From: CAYLZW01 sp964388085
GTDB lineage: Bacteria > Myxococcota > UBA727 > CAYLZW01
Assembly: GCA_964388085.1 (NCBI GenBank)
Contig: CAYLZW010000365.1
Span: 1-5,590, forward strand
Length of the DNA stretch: 5,590 bases
Direction: 5' to 3'
Positions 1 to 5,556 of this stretch are shown here, piece after piece; within the stretch, counting starts at the first letter, position 1; the number at the start of each line of letters is the position of its first letter. The position numbers were made by a program, and so were the translations under genes. The notes beneath the pieces were generated by a model. That model saw only the letters and a list, made by a program, of their open reading frames with translations. It did not search any database and was not told where the DNA came from.

Positions 1-552
1 GTCGCCGGTCTCGACGTACTTGCCGTCCTTCACCTCCTCGTTCGCGAGCACGGTGCCGAGCGCCGGGCACCAATTCACCGGCACCTCGGCCATGTAGGCG
101 AGGCCCTTCTCGTGGAGCTTCAGGAAGATCCACTGCGTCCAGCGGTAGTACTTCTCGTCCGTCGTCGAGACCTCGCGGCTCCAGTCGTACGAGAAGCCGA
201 TGCGCTGCAGCTGGCGACGGAAGTTGTCGACGTTGCGCTTGGTGATCACCGCCGGGTGGATGTTCTCGCGCATGGCCGCGCGCTCGGCGGGCAGCCCGAA
301 CGCGTCCCAGCCCATGGGGTGCAGCACGTTGAAGCCGCGCATGCGCTTCAGGCGCGCGAGGATGTCCGTCGCCGTGTAGCCCTCGGGGTGACCGACGTGG
401 AGGCCGGCGCCGGACGGGTACGGGAACATGTCGAGCACGTAGAACTTCGGCTTGCCACCGAGCGCCTCCACGTCGCGGGGGGCCTCGAAGACTCGCTGCT
501 CTTCCCAGGCCTTCTGCCACCTGGGCTCGATGACGGACGGGTCGTATCGCAT
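1..552 (-). CDS. leuS: Leucyl-tRNA synthetase, N-terminal 184 residues (3' end cut by window edge)
   Basis: This class I aminoacyl-tRNA synthetase charges tRNA-Leu with leucine, using ATP, in the cytoplasm. Reading the minus strand from the ATG at 552 gives MRYDPSVIEPRWQKAWEE, the standard start of bacterial LeuRS. Family landmarks follow in order: FPYPSG at residues 43-48, the ATP-binding HIGH signature as HVGH at 52-55 followed by PEGYTATD, MGWDAFGLPAE at about 80-90, and VNWCP at 159-163, where the insert carrying the zinc and editing regions approaches. The frame runs open off the left edge, so the editing (CP1) domain, the KMSKS loop and the anticodon-binding domain lie outside the window. 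The family is usually about 800-880 residues, so roughly a fifth is seen. The start is set by the family N-terminus; I see no clear Shine-Dalgarno sequence in front of it. The upstream neighbour is a zinc-ribbon gene on the same strand, 61 bp away. Identification is secure. Confidence 0.97.
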   Translation of the reverse strand, partial: MRYDPSVIEPRWQKAWEEQRVFEAPRDVEALGGKPKFYVLDMFPYPSGAGLHVGHPEGYTATDILARLKRMRGFNVLHPMGWDAFGLPAERAAMRENIHPAVITKRNVDNFRRQLQRIGFSYDWSREVSTTDEKYYRWTQWIFLKLHEKGLAYMAEVPVNWCPALGTVLANEEVKDGKYVETGD

Positions 553-558
553 GCGGGA

Positions 559-587
559 GCTATAGGACCATCGCCAGAAAGCGCCAG
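559..587 (-). promoter_or_regulatory. Possible leuS promoter giving a leaderless or near-leaderless transcript
   Basis: On the minus strand a -10-like TATAGC (564 to 559, 4 of 6 sigma-70 consensus bases) stands 17 bp after a weak -35-like CTGGCG (587 to 582, 3 of 6). Only 6 bases separate the -10 element from the leuS ATG, so transcription would begin at or next to the A of the start codon. The absence of a purine-rich ribosome-binding site in this stretch fits that reading. The match is modest and such matches arise by chance; leuS could instead be read only from upstream. Confidence 0.33.
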
Positions 588-588
588 T

Positions 589-607
589 GCCGTCCTGGCA
601 GGACGGC
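589..607. repeat. Perfect 19-bp palindrome between the zinc-ribbon gene and leuS
   Basis: GCCGTCCTG, one central base, then CAGGACGGC form a perfect inverted repeat with 9-base arms. As RNA it could fold into a 7-bp GC-rich stem with a 5-base loop. On the minus strand it begins 6 bases after the stop codon of the zinc-ribbon gene and ends just before the proposed leuS -35 element. The downstream minus-strand sequence has only a TTT, so it lacks the U-tract of a standard intrinsic terminator. It could be a U-less terminator, an mRNA 3'-end stabiliser or attenuating hairpin, or a dimeric protein's operator centred near -46 relative to the proposed leuS start. Confidence 0.7.
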
Positions 608-613
608 GCGGGT

Positions 614-1606
614 TCAGCCCTTGTGTCCGGCCAACGCGCGCGCAGCCTCGTGCAGGAGGGCCGCGTCGTCGTAGCGGCCGTCCGCGTCGAGCTCGGCAGC
701 GAGGAGGATCAGCCGCTCGGACAGCGGCTCCTGGTTGGCCTTCTTCGCGAGGTACGCGGGCGAGTGCGCGGTGTCGACGGTGGGCTCGTCGGCCTCGTCG
801 TCGAGCTCGATGTCGTCGAAGGAGGTGTCGCCGTCCGCGAGCAGACCGTTGCCGTGGGGGGCGGCCGACGGCTGGTCGAGATCCTCCCAGCTCACGTCCT
901 CGATCGCGGGGACCTCGGCCTCGAGCTCGAGCGGCGGCGGAGGCGGCACCGTCGCGGGCGCCGGCTCGCTGTCGAACGGGTTGAACCCGTCGCTCTTGGC
1001 CGGCGCGAAGCTCGACGAGCCCGGCGCGCTCGCGAAGGAGCTTTCGGGGCGCGCGCCCGGAGCCGGGGTGGCGAAGGGGTTCGGCGGCGCCGGCGCACGA
1101 CCGGGTGCAGGCGCGGGCGGCGCCGCGGGTCCGCTCGCCCCCGACAGGAACGCGCCCGCGAGCAGATCGTCGTCGAGGCGATCCGGCGGCGAGGCCTCCA
1201 CCTCGGCCGCGAGGTTCGACAGGTCCGGCGCGAGCCCGGGGTTTGGGAACGTGCCCGTGACCGGCCGGGGGATCGCGAACGGGTTCGACGTCGACGGTGA
1301 GGACGGCGGCGGCGTTGGCGGTGTTGGCGTCACGAACGGCGAGTCGCCGCCACCCAGCAGGGACAGCGACGGCCCCGGATCGGCGTCGAGCCCGAGGTCG
1401 ATGTCCTCGATGTCGGGCGCCGCCGGCGGCGGGGGCGCACGTGGCGCCGGCGGCGCGGGCGCTGCGGCCGGTGACGGCGCCTTCGCCGCGGACGTCGCCG
1501 ACGAGCCGGCGGGCGCAGCACCTGCGTTCGGCCACTCGTACCCGCACGCGAAGCAGGCCGTCCCATCCGCCACTCGACCACACTCGGGACACCGGACCAT
1601 CGGCAT
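614..1606 (-). CDS. Zinc-ribbon protein with long disordered Pro/Ala-rich region and TPR-like C-terminus
   Basis: The function of this 330-residue protein is not known to me. It opens MPMVRCPECG and has four cysteines in CxxC-x8-CxxC spacing (6, 9, 18, 21), typical of a small zinc ribbon that binds protein or nucleic acid. Residues about 27-285 are low-complexity Pro/Ala/Ser with little predicted fold. They carry three NPF tripeptides (108-110, 176-178, 209-211) and three acidic segments (about 64-76, 231-246, 261-275). The last 35 residues (about 295-327) look like one helix-turn-helix with the TPR pattern GRYDDAALLHEAARAL. No signal peptide or membrane segment is visible, so it is probably cytoplasmic. 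A GTG at 1648 would add 14 residues, but AGGA sits 8 bases before the ATG at 1606 and the family-like start is there. leuS follows after 61 bp. The smooth codon pattern and both folded ends support a real gene. Confidence 0.85.
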   Translation of the reverse strand: MPMVRCPECGRVADGTACFACGYEWPNAGAAPAGSSATSAAKAPSPAAAPAPPAPRAPPPPAAPDIEDIDLGLDADPGPSLSLLGGGDSPFVTPTPPTPPPSSPSTSNPFAIPRPVTGTFPNPGLAPDLSNLAAEVEASPPDRLDDDLLAGAFLSGASGPAAPPAPAPGRAPAPPNPFATPAPGARPESSFASAPGSSSFAPAKSDGFNPFDSEPAPATVPPPPPLELEAEVPAIEDVSWEDLDQPSAAPHGNGLLADGDTSFDDIELDDEADEPTVDTAHSPAYLAKKANQEPLSERLILLAAELDADGRYDDAALLHEAARALAGHKG

Positions 1607-1614
1607 GCTCGCGA

Positions 1615-1618
1615 TCCT
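1615..1618 (-). promoter_or_regulatory. Ribosome-binding site of the zinc-ribbon gene
   Basis: AGGA on the minus strand lies 8 bases before the ATG at 1606. It decides between this ATG and the longer GTG start at 1648, which has no comparable purine-rich sequence in front of it. Confidence 0.55.
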
Positions 1619-1751
1619 GCCTACACGCAGCGCCCGGCGCCAGTTCACGCCGCACTGCGCGCTGCGACGTCCGCTTCCATCGACGACGGGAGGGCCCGTT
1701 CGCAGCCGGAGAGCGGCCGCGACCGGGAGCCCGCGCTGAACCTCACAGTCT

Positions 1752-1828
1752 TGGTAGCGAGAGAGGGACTCGAACCCTCGACCTGCGGATTATGAGACCG
1801 CCGCTCTAACCACCTGAGCTATCTCGCC
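1752..1828 (-). tRNA. tRNA with anticodon CAU, probably elongator tRNA-Met
   Basis: The 77-base cloverleaf is complete. The 7-bp acceptor stem pairs GGCGAGA with TCTCGCT and includes a G1-U72 wobble. The D arm is GCTC/GAGC with an AGGTGGTTA loop. The anticodon loop is CTCATAA, giving CAU at positions 34-36. The T arm is GAGGG/CCCTC around TTCGAGT. Discriminator A is followed by an encoded CCA. The anticodon stem GCGGT/TCCGC has a U-U mismatch at 31-39 next to the loop. A CAU anticodon can mean initiator Met, elongator Met or lysidine-modified Ile2. The initiator is unlikely because the anticodon stem lacks three G-C pairs at its base and position 1 is paired. The GGCG...CGCTACCA acceptor resembles bacterial elongator tRNA-Met more than Ile2. 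The identity as a tRNA is certain; Met over Ile2 is probable. A zinc-ribbon gene lies 145 bp downstream, with no clear terminator between. Confidence 0.95.
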
Positions 1829-1838
1829 GTGCCCGCCC

Positions 1839-1867
1839 ATGTAGCCGCATTGCACCACGCTTCGCAA
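1839..1867 (-). promoter_or_regulatory. Probable tRNA promoter
   Basis: On the minus strand TTGCGA (1867 to 1862, 4 of 6 against TTGACA) is followed after exactly 17 bp by CTACAT (1844 to 1839, a weak -10). A GC-rich GGGCGGGC comes between the -10 element and the mature tRNA 5' end. Transcription would start about 2-4 bases before G1. GC-rich sequence after the -10 element is typical of stable-RNA promoters under stringent control. The position is good but the -10 match is poor. Confidence 0.4.
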
Positions 1868-1997
1868 GGGTGGATGCACGCACGGACGCGCTTCTCCGCC
1901 CAGCTCCGCGCGCTCCCGCCTTGCTTCACGGGTAGGAAGCACCAAGGTAAGTGGTACCGTTCCGCCCGGTCCTGCTGTCTGGGTGCGCTGAACCGTC

Positions 1998-2001
1998 GAG
2001 G
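1998..2001 (+). promoter_or_regulatory. Ribosome-binding site of the small membrane-protein gene
   Basis: GAGG lies 5 bases before the ATG at 2007. It overlaps the in-frame GTG at 2001, which therefore is probably part of the leader and not the start codon. Confidence 0.5.
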
Positions 2002-2006
2002 TGCCG

Positions 2007-2528
2007 ATGTCCCCCTTCGTGATCAACCGCCGCATCTTCTGGGTCGCCGCCGGAGCCATCGGTGCCGGCGCCTATCTGTTCGTTCGTCATCGCCTCGACG
2101 CGCTCAAGGAGCAGGAGCGCGAGCGCGAGGGCTCGTCAGCTCGCGGCGGCGGAGCGTCCGGCACCTCCAGCGCCTCCTCGAGCGGCACCAGCGCGGCGCC
2201 AGGGGCCGAGAGCGACGAGGGCGCGCCGGGTAGGCCCACGACGGTGCACGAGGGGCCGGCCGGCGAGAAAGAGCTCTCGGAGTTCTTGGCGGGCGACAGC
2301 TGGTACGACGAGGGCGGCTGGCGAAGCATCTGGGAGCGCGAGGGCGTCGCCGACGCCGGCGCGTGGCTGCGCAAAGAGGGCAAGACGACCCTCAAGCGCG
2401 CGCGCGACTCGCTCGCGGACCACCCCGCCCTGCTCGCGGGCTGCCGGCGGCGCTGGATCGTCGTGTGCCGCTACGCCGGCATCGACGTGTCGGACGCGGC
2501 GTCGCTGTGGAACGAGACGGACGGCTGA
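2007..2528 (+). CDS. Hypothetical single-pass membrane protein, 173 residues
   Basis: I do not recognise this protein. A short N-terminal segment with Arg-Arg at 8-9 leads into one hydrophobic stretch (about residues 10-26, IFWVAAGAIGAGAYLFV), flanked by further basic residues (RHR). A short charged segment follows (DALKEQERERE, 31-41), then a Ser/Gly/Ala/Glu-rich linker at about 42-85. The C-terminal part (86-173) looks folded: it has six tryptophans (99, 105, 109, 120, 150, 168), two cysteines (146, 154) and a basic middle ending in a hydrophobic RRRWIVVCRYAGI. There is no signal-peptidase site, so it is probably a membrane-anchored protein; the side on which the C-terminal part lies is unclear. 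The ATG at 2007 is preferred over a GTG at 2001 because GAGG precedes it by 5 bases. It is divergent from the tRNA and convergent with bamA, whose stop lies 21 bp beyond. The gene stands alone, so context gives no function. Confidence 0.8.
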   Translation: MSPFVINRRIFWVAAGAIGAGAYLFVRHRLDALKEQEREREGSSARGGGASGTSSASSSGTSAAPGAESDEGAPGRPTTVHEGPAGEKELSEFLAGDSWYDEGGWRSIWEREGVADAGAWLRKEGKTTLKRARDSLADHPALLAGCRRRWIVVCRYAGIDVSDAASLWNETDG

Positions 2529-2549
2529 TTCCCAGCTTCTATCCGATAC

Positions 2550-5510
2550 TTAGAACGAGTTGCCGATATTAAACTCGAACGAGATCGGGTCATCTCCTCG
2601 CGCGAGTCCAAACGTCCCCTCGGGCCGCCTCGTCAGCGGGACGCCCCACTCGAAGCGCAGCGGCCCGATGGGCGAGAACCAGCGAACGCCGAAGCCGACC
2701 GAGTGGTAGAGGCCGAGGAACAGGTCCTTGCGCGGGTCGAAGCACTCGGCTCCTTGCACCCCGCAACGCGCGTTCTCGAGGAACGGCGTGCGCTCGTTGT
2801 TGATGTAGAAGAAGTTCTCGTCCGGCCCGTACGCGTTGCCGGCGTCGTAGAAGAGCACGCCGCGGATGCCGACCTGCTCGAAGATCGGGAACTCGAGCTC
2901 GATGTTCGTGATGAGCTGCTTGTCGCCACCTACGCGGAACTCCTGCAGCGGGTCGCTCGGATCGATGCCGCCCACGCGCTCCACCGGGCCGATGCTGCGC
3001 AGGTAGTAGCCGCGGATGGTGTTGAAGCCGCCGAGGTAATAGCGCTCGAAGATGAGGCTCGGGTCCTGGGTGAACAGCCAGCCCACCTCGAGGTTGCCCT
3101 TCAGCACGATGCCGTCGACGGGAGAGATGGGATCGAAGCGGTAGTAGGCGCGCAGCGTCGTGCCGAAGCGCATGAACTCGTTGGCCGAGCCGCTGTTGCT
3201 GAGGAAGCCGAGGCCGTTCCGCAGCGAGAGGGCCTGCTGCAGGCTGTTCTTCGAGACGCTCTCGGCGCTCGGCAGCAGCGCCGAGCCGAGGTAGGGGCTC
3301 GCGATCTCGGCCTGCACCGAGGCGTAGTACCCCTGTGACGGGAACAACCGATTGTTGCGTTGGTCGAAGATGAGGCTCGTGCGGAAGCTCGTCGTGTAGC
3401 GCGGGATGCCGGCGGTGAGGCCGAGCAGGCGCGCCTGGATGCGGGACTCGTCGATGACGACGCGCTCGGCGCCGTAGGTGAAGAAGAGCTGAAAGTTCTC
3501 GAAGTCGGGCACGTACGCGCGCAGCTCGGCGGGCGCGTCGGCGATCCAGCTCTCGGTCAGGAAGCGGAACGGGCGCCCGACCGGGTAGCCGAGCGTGAGC
3601 TCGCCGCCGGTCGAGTTGCGCAGGTACTCGATGAAGTCGCGCTGCGTGTTGAACGCCGTGAACGCGAAGGTGAGCGGCTCCTGCCCGATGAACCAGAAGT
3701 AAGGGTCGACGTAGCGCAGGTCGATGATGTTGCGGAACGCGCTCCACTGGATGGAGCCCGACAGCGTGAGCCCGCGGCCGAGGAAGTTGTTCTGCGCGAT
3801 CTGCCCCTGGAAGATGAAGCTCTCGGCGTTCGAGAAGCCCGCGCCGAGCTGGAAGGTGCCGGTGGCCTTCTCCTTCACGTCGAAGATGACCACCATGCGG
3901 TCGGGCTCGCTGCCCTGCCTCGTCGTGACGTCGACCTTCTCGAAGAAGCCGAGCGCGGTGGTGCGCTGCTCCGAGAGGCGCAGCTGGGACGCCGAGTAGT
4001 ACTCGCCCTCGTAGATGCGCAGCTCGCGGCGGATGACGCGGTCCTGCGTCTTGGTGTTGCCGGTGACCTCGATGCGCTCGATGCGCACGCGCGGGCCGGC
4101 GGCGATCTGCAGCGTCAGATCGATGGTGCGCTTCTCTTCGTCGACGCGCGTCTCGGGCGAGATGTTGACGTAGGCGTAGCCCTCGTTGCGGTAGCGGTCG
4201 GCGATGGCGAGCACGTCCTGGGCGACGGCCGAGCGCGCGAAGATGTCGCCCGCGCGGACGTTCGTGCGCTCCACGAGGTCCTGCTTTGAGAACACGATGC
4301 GCTCGGGCTCCTCGGCCTGGATGCGCTCGTATTCGGCCGGGTCCTCGATGAGCAGCTCGCCCGCGATGTCGAAGCCGCTGAGCGTGAACTGCTCGCCCTC
4401 GACGATGGGGATGGTGATGGCGATGCGCGTCTTGTCGGCGGAGAGCTTCACGCGCGGCTGGTTCACGCGCACGTTGATGTAGCCGCGGTCCTGATAGACG
4501 GCCTCGATGGCGAGCAGATCGATCTCTGCCAGCTCCTCTTTGTAGGTGCCCCACTCCGTCAGGATGCCGAGCGGGTGCGCCTCGCGCGTGCGCAGCGCGT
4601 TCTTGAGGACGTCCTCGGAGATGTTGTCATTGCCGACGAAGCGGATGCTCTCGACGCGAACCTTGGCCTGCTCCGTGACGATGAACGCGACGTCCACGAA
4701 CTCGCCCTCGACGTCGGCGGCGGTGGGCGGCGCGGTGCCGGTCTCGACGGGCGCGTCGCTGCCGAACACGTCGTCGAACTGATCGAAGAGGCCGCCGATC
4801 TGGCTGTCGTCGACCTCCTCGAGCTTGCCGGTGGACGGGCGCAGCTCGTAGCGCACGTCCGCCAGGAAGTAGCCTTTGTCGACGTAGAGCTTCTCGATCT
4901 TCTCGACGTTGGCGCGCACGCGCGGGATGTCCAGCACCTGAAAGGGCTTGATGTCGAGCACCTCGCGGATGTCGTCCTCGGAGACCTCCTCGTTGCCCTC
5001 GAGCACGACGTTGACGACGGCGGGCTTCTCTTGCAGGTCGTAGACCAGCACGATGCTGCCCTCGGGGCCCGGCGAGCTGCGCACGACGACGTCGGCGAAC
5101 AGGCCCATCTGGTAGATGCGGCGCACGTCGGCCTGGATGACGCGTTGGTCCGGCGCACGATCCACGCGCGACTGCACGTTCACGAGCACGGCGTCGGGCT
5201 CCACCTTGCGCGAGCCCGCGATGCGAATCTCGTAGATGCGGCCCGCGAGCGGCGTCGATCCGCGCAAGACGCCGGCCTCTTTGGCGCGCTCGCGAGCGGC
5301 CTCCATCTCGGGGCGCAGCGGCTCGGGCAGCGGCGTCGGCGGAGGCAGCGGCTCAGCCTCGGGCTCCTCCTCGGGGGGCTGCATCTCGGGCGGGCCGGGC
5401 TCGCCGGCACCAAACTGCGCCTGTGCGGGGGAGGCGCTCATCACGGCGACGGCGACGCACACCGAGAGGCGCGCGGACAGGTTGACCCAGGGGTACGTGG
5501 ACACTCCCAT
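2550..5510 (-). CDS. bamA: Outer-membrane protein assembly factor BamA (Omp85 family)
   Basis: BamA is the core of the BAM complex, which folds and inserts beta-barrel proteins into the outer membrane. At 986 residues it exceeds the 810 of E. coli. Residues 1-31 are a Sec signal peptide with likely cleavage at AQA|QF. A Pro/Glu-rich tether (about 36-68) precedes five POTRA domains: about 91-163, 164-281 (interrupted by an acidic insert at 226-270), 283-374, 375-473 and 474-549. The 16-stranded barrel fills 551-986. It holds the hallmark lid-loop motif IRGY at 832-835 (VRGF in E. coli), strand 15 with SPIGPLRFEWGVP (SPLGPLVFSYAQP in E. coli) and a final strand EFNIGNSF with terminal Phe, the beta-signal. 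Cysteines 916 and 923 lie in the loop between strands 14 and 15. The ATG at 5510 is used because it gives a complete signal peptide and an in-frame stop lies 18 bases upstream (5531-5529). No strong ribosome-binding site is seen. The gene ends convergent with a small gene. Confidence 0.97.
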   Translation of the reverse strand: MGVSTYPWVNLSARLSVCVAVAVMSASPAQAQFGAGEPGPPEMQPPEEEPEAEPLPPPTPLPEPLRPEMEAARERAKEAGVLRGSTPLAGRIYEIRIAGSRKVEPDAVLVNVQSRVDRAPDQRVIQADVRRIYQMGLFADVVVRSSPGPEGSIVLVYDLQEKPAVVNVVLEGNEEVSEDDIREVLDIKPFQVLDIPRVRANVEKIEKLYVDKGYFLADVRYELRPSTGKLEEVDDSQIGGLFDQFDDVFGSDAPVETGTAPPTAADVEGEFVDVAFIVTEQAKVRVESIRFVGNDNISEDVLKNALRTREAHPLGILTEWGTYKEELAEIDLLAIEAVYQDRGYINVRVNQPRVKLSADKTRIAITIPIVEGEQFTLSGFDIAGELLIEDPAEYERIQAEEPERIVFSKQDLVERTNVRAGDIFARSAVAQDVLAIADRYRNEGYAYVNISPETRVDEEKRTIDLTLQIAAGPRVRIERIEVTGNTKTQDRVIRRELRIYEGEYYSASQLRLSEQRTTALGFFEKVDVTTRQGSEPDRMVVIFDVKEKATGTFQLGAGFSNAESFIFQGQIAQNNFLGRGLTLSGSIQWSAFRNIIDLRYVDPYFWFIGQEPLTFAFTAFNTQRDFIEYLRNSTGGELTLGYPVGRPFRFLTESWIADAPAELRAYVPDFENFQLFFTYGAERVVIDESRIQARLLGLTAGIPRYTTSFRTSLIFDQRNNRLFPSQGYYASVQAEIASPYLGSALLPSAESVSKNSLQQALSLRNGLGFLSNSGSANEFMRFGTTLRAYYRFDPISPVDGIVLKGNLEVGWLFTQDPSLIFERYYLGGFNTIRGYYLRSIGPVERVGGIDPSDPLQEFRVGGDKQLITNIELEFPIFEQVGIRGVLFYDAGNAYGPDENFFYINNERTPFLENARCGVQGAECFDPRKDLFLGLYHSVGFGVRWFSPIGPLRFEWGVPLTRRPEGTFGLARGDDPISFEFNIGNSF

Positions 5511-5521
5511 TGGCTCGACGA

Positions 5522-5541
5522 GGCGCCCTCATACTGGCGCC
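5522..5541. repeat. GGCGCC inverted repeat around the proposed bamA -10 element
   Basis: Two GGCGCC copies (5522-5527 and 5536-5541) are separated by 8 bases. Each is itself palindromic, so the pair is both a direct and an inverted repeat. On the minus strand they extend to GGGCGCC-AGTATGA-GGGCGCC, a 14-base period. The proposed -10 element fills most of the spacer. It could be an operator or a chance effect of high GC. Confidence 0.45.
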
Positions 5542-5556
5542 CATGGCGAGGCACAA
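5528..5556 (-). promoter_or_regulatory. Possible bamA promoter
   Basis: On the minus strand TTGTGC (5556 to 5551, 3 of 6, with the TTG intact) is followed after 17 bp by TATGAG (5533 to 5528, 4 of 6, with the key TAT and A present). The start would fall near 5521, giving a leader of only about 10 bases with no clear Shine-Dalgarno sequence. Essential envelope genes in other bacteria are often controlled by stress sigma factors; I see no clear sigma-E type AAC...TC pair here. Read-through from an upstream gene outside the window is an alternative. Confidence 0.42.

Noticed and set aside
348..1655. Long minus-strand open frame (435 codons) across leuS start and the zinc-ribbon gene
   Set aside because: It is Arg/Ala/Pro-rich, overlaps two well-supported genes in another frame and has no recognisable motif: a shadow frame caused by high GC.
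112..1739. Several plus-strand open frames opposite leuS and the zinc-ribbon gene
   Set aside because: All mirror the minus-strand codon bias, break at gene boundaries unnaturally and show only low-complexity sequence.
1607..1751. Terminator or small RNA between the tRNA and the zinc-ribbon gene
   Set aside because: Short GC-rich self-complementary bits (for example CGGGCTCCCG) exist, but there is no convincing stem followed by a T-run and no open frame.
1752..1775. tRNA 3' end as an integration (att) site
   Set aside because: No second copy of the tRNA 3' sequence and no integrase gene are visible in the window.
1921..1955. Promoter for the small membrane-protein gene (TTGCTT and an A/G-rich stretch) and an ACCA/TGGT repeat
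   Set aside because: TTGCTT is a fair -35, but no hexamer 16-18 bp later resembles TATAAT, and the 4-base arms of the repeat are at chance level.
2537..2555. TTCTA/TAGAA inverted repeat as a terminator between the convergent genes
   Set aside because: Only five A/T-rich pairs with a 9-base loop and no T-tract on either strand; too weak for a terminator.
3360..4289. Plus-strand open frame of 309 codons antisense to bamA
   Set aside because: Val/Ala/Glu/Arg-rich composition typical of the antisense of a GC-rich gene; no start context or fold visible.
2590..4554. Minus-strand open frame of 654 codons within bamA
   Set aside because: Arg/His/Ala-rich frame-shifted reading of bamA, with no domain; the bamA frame has all family motifs over its full length.
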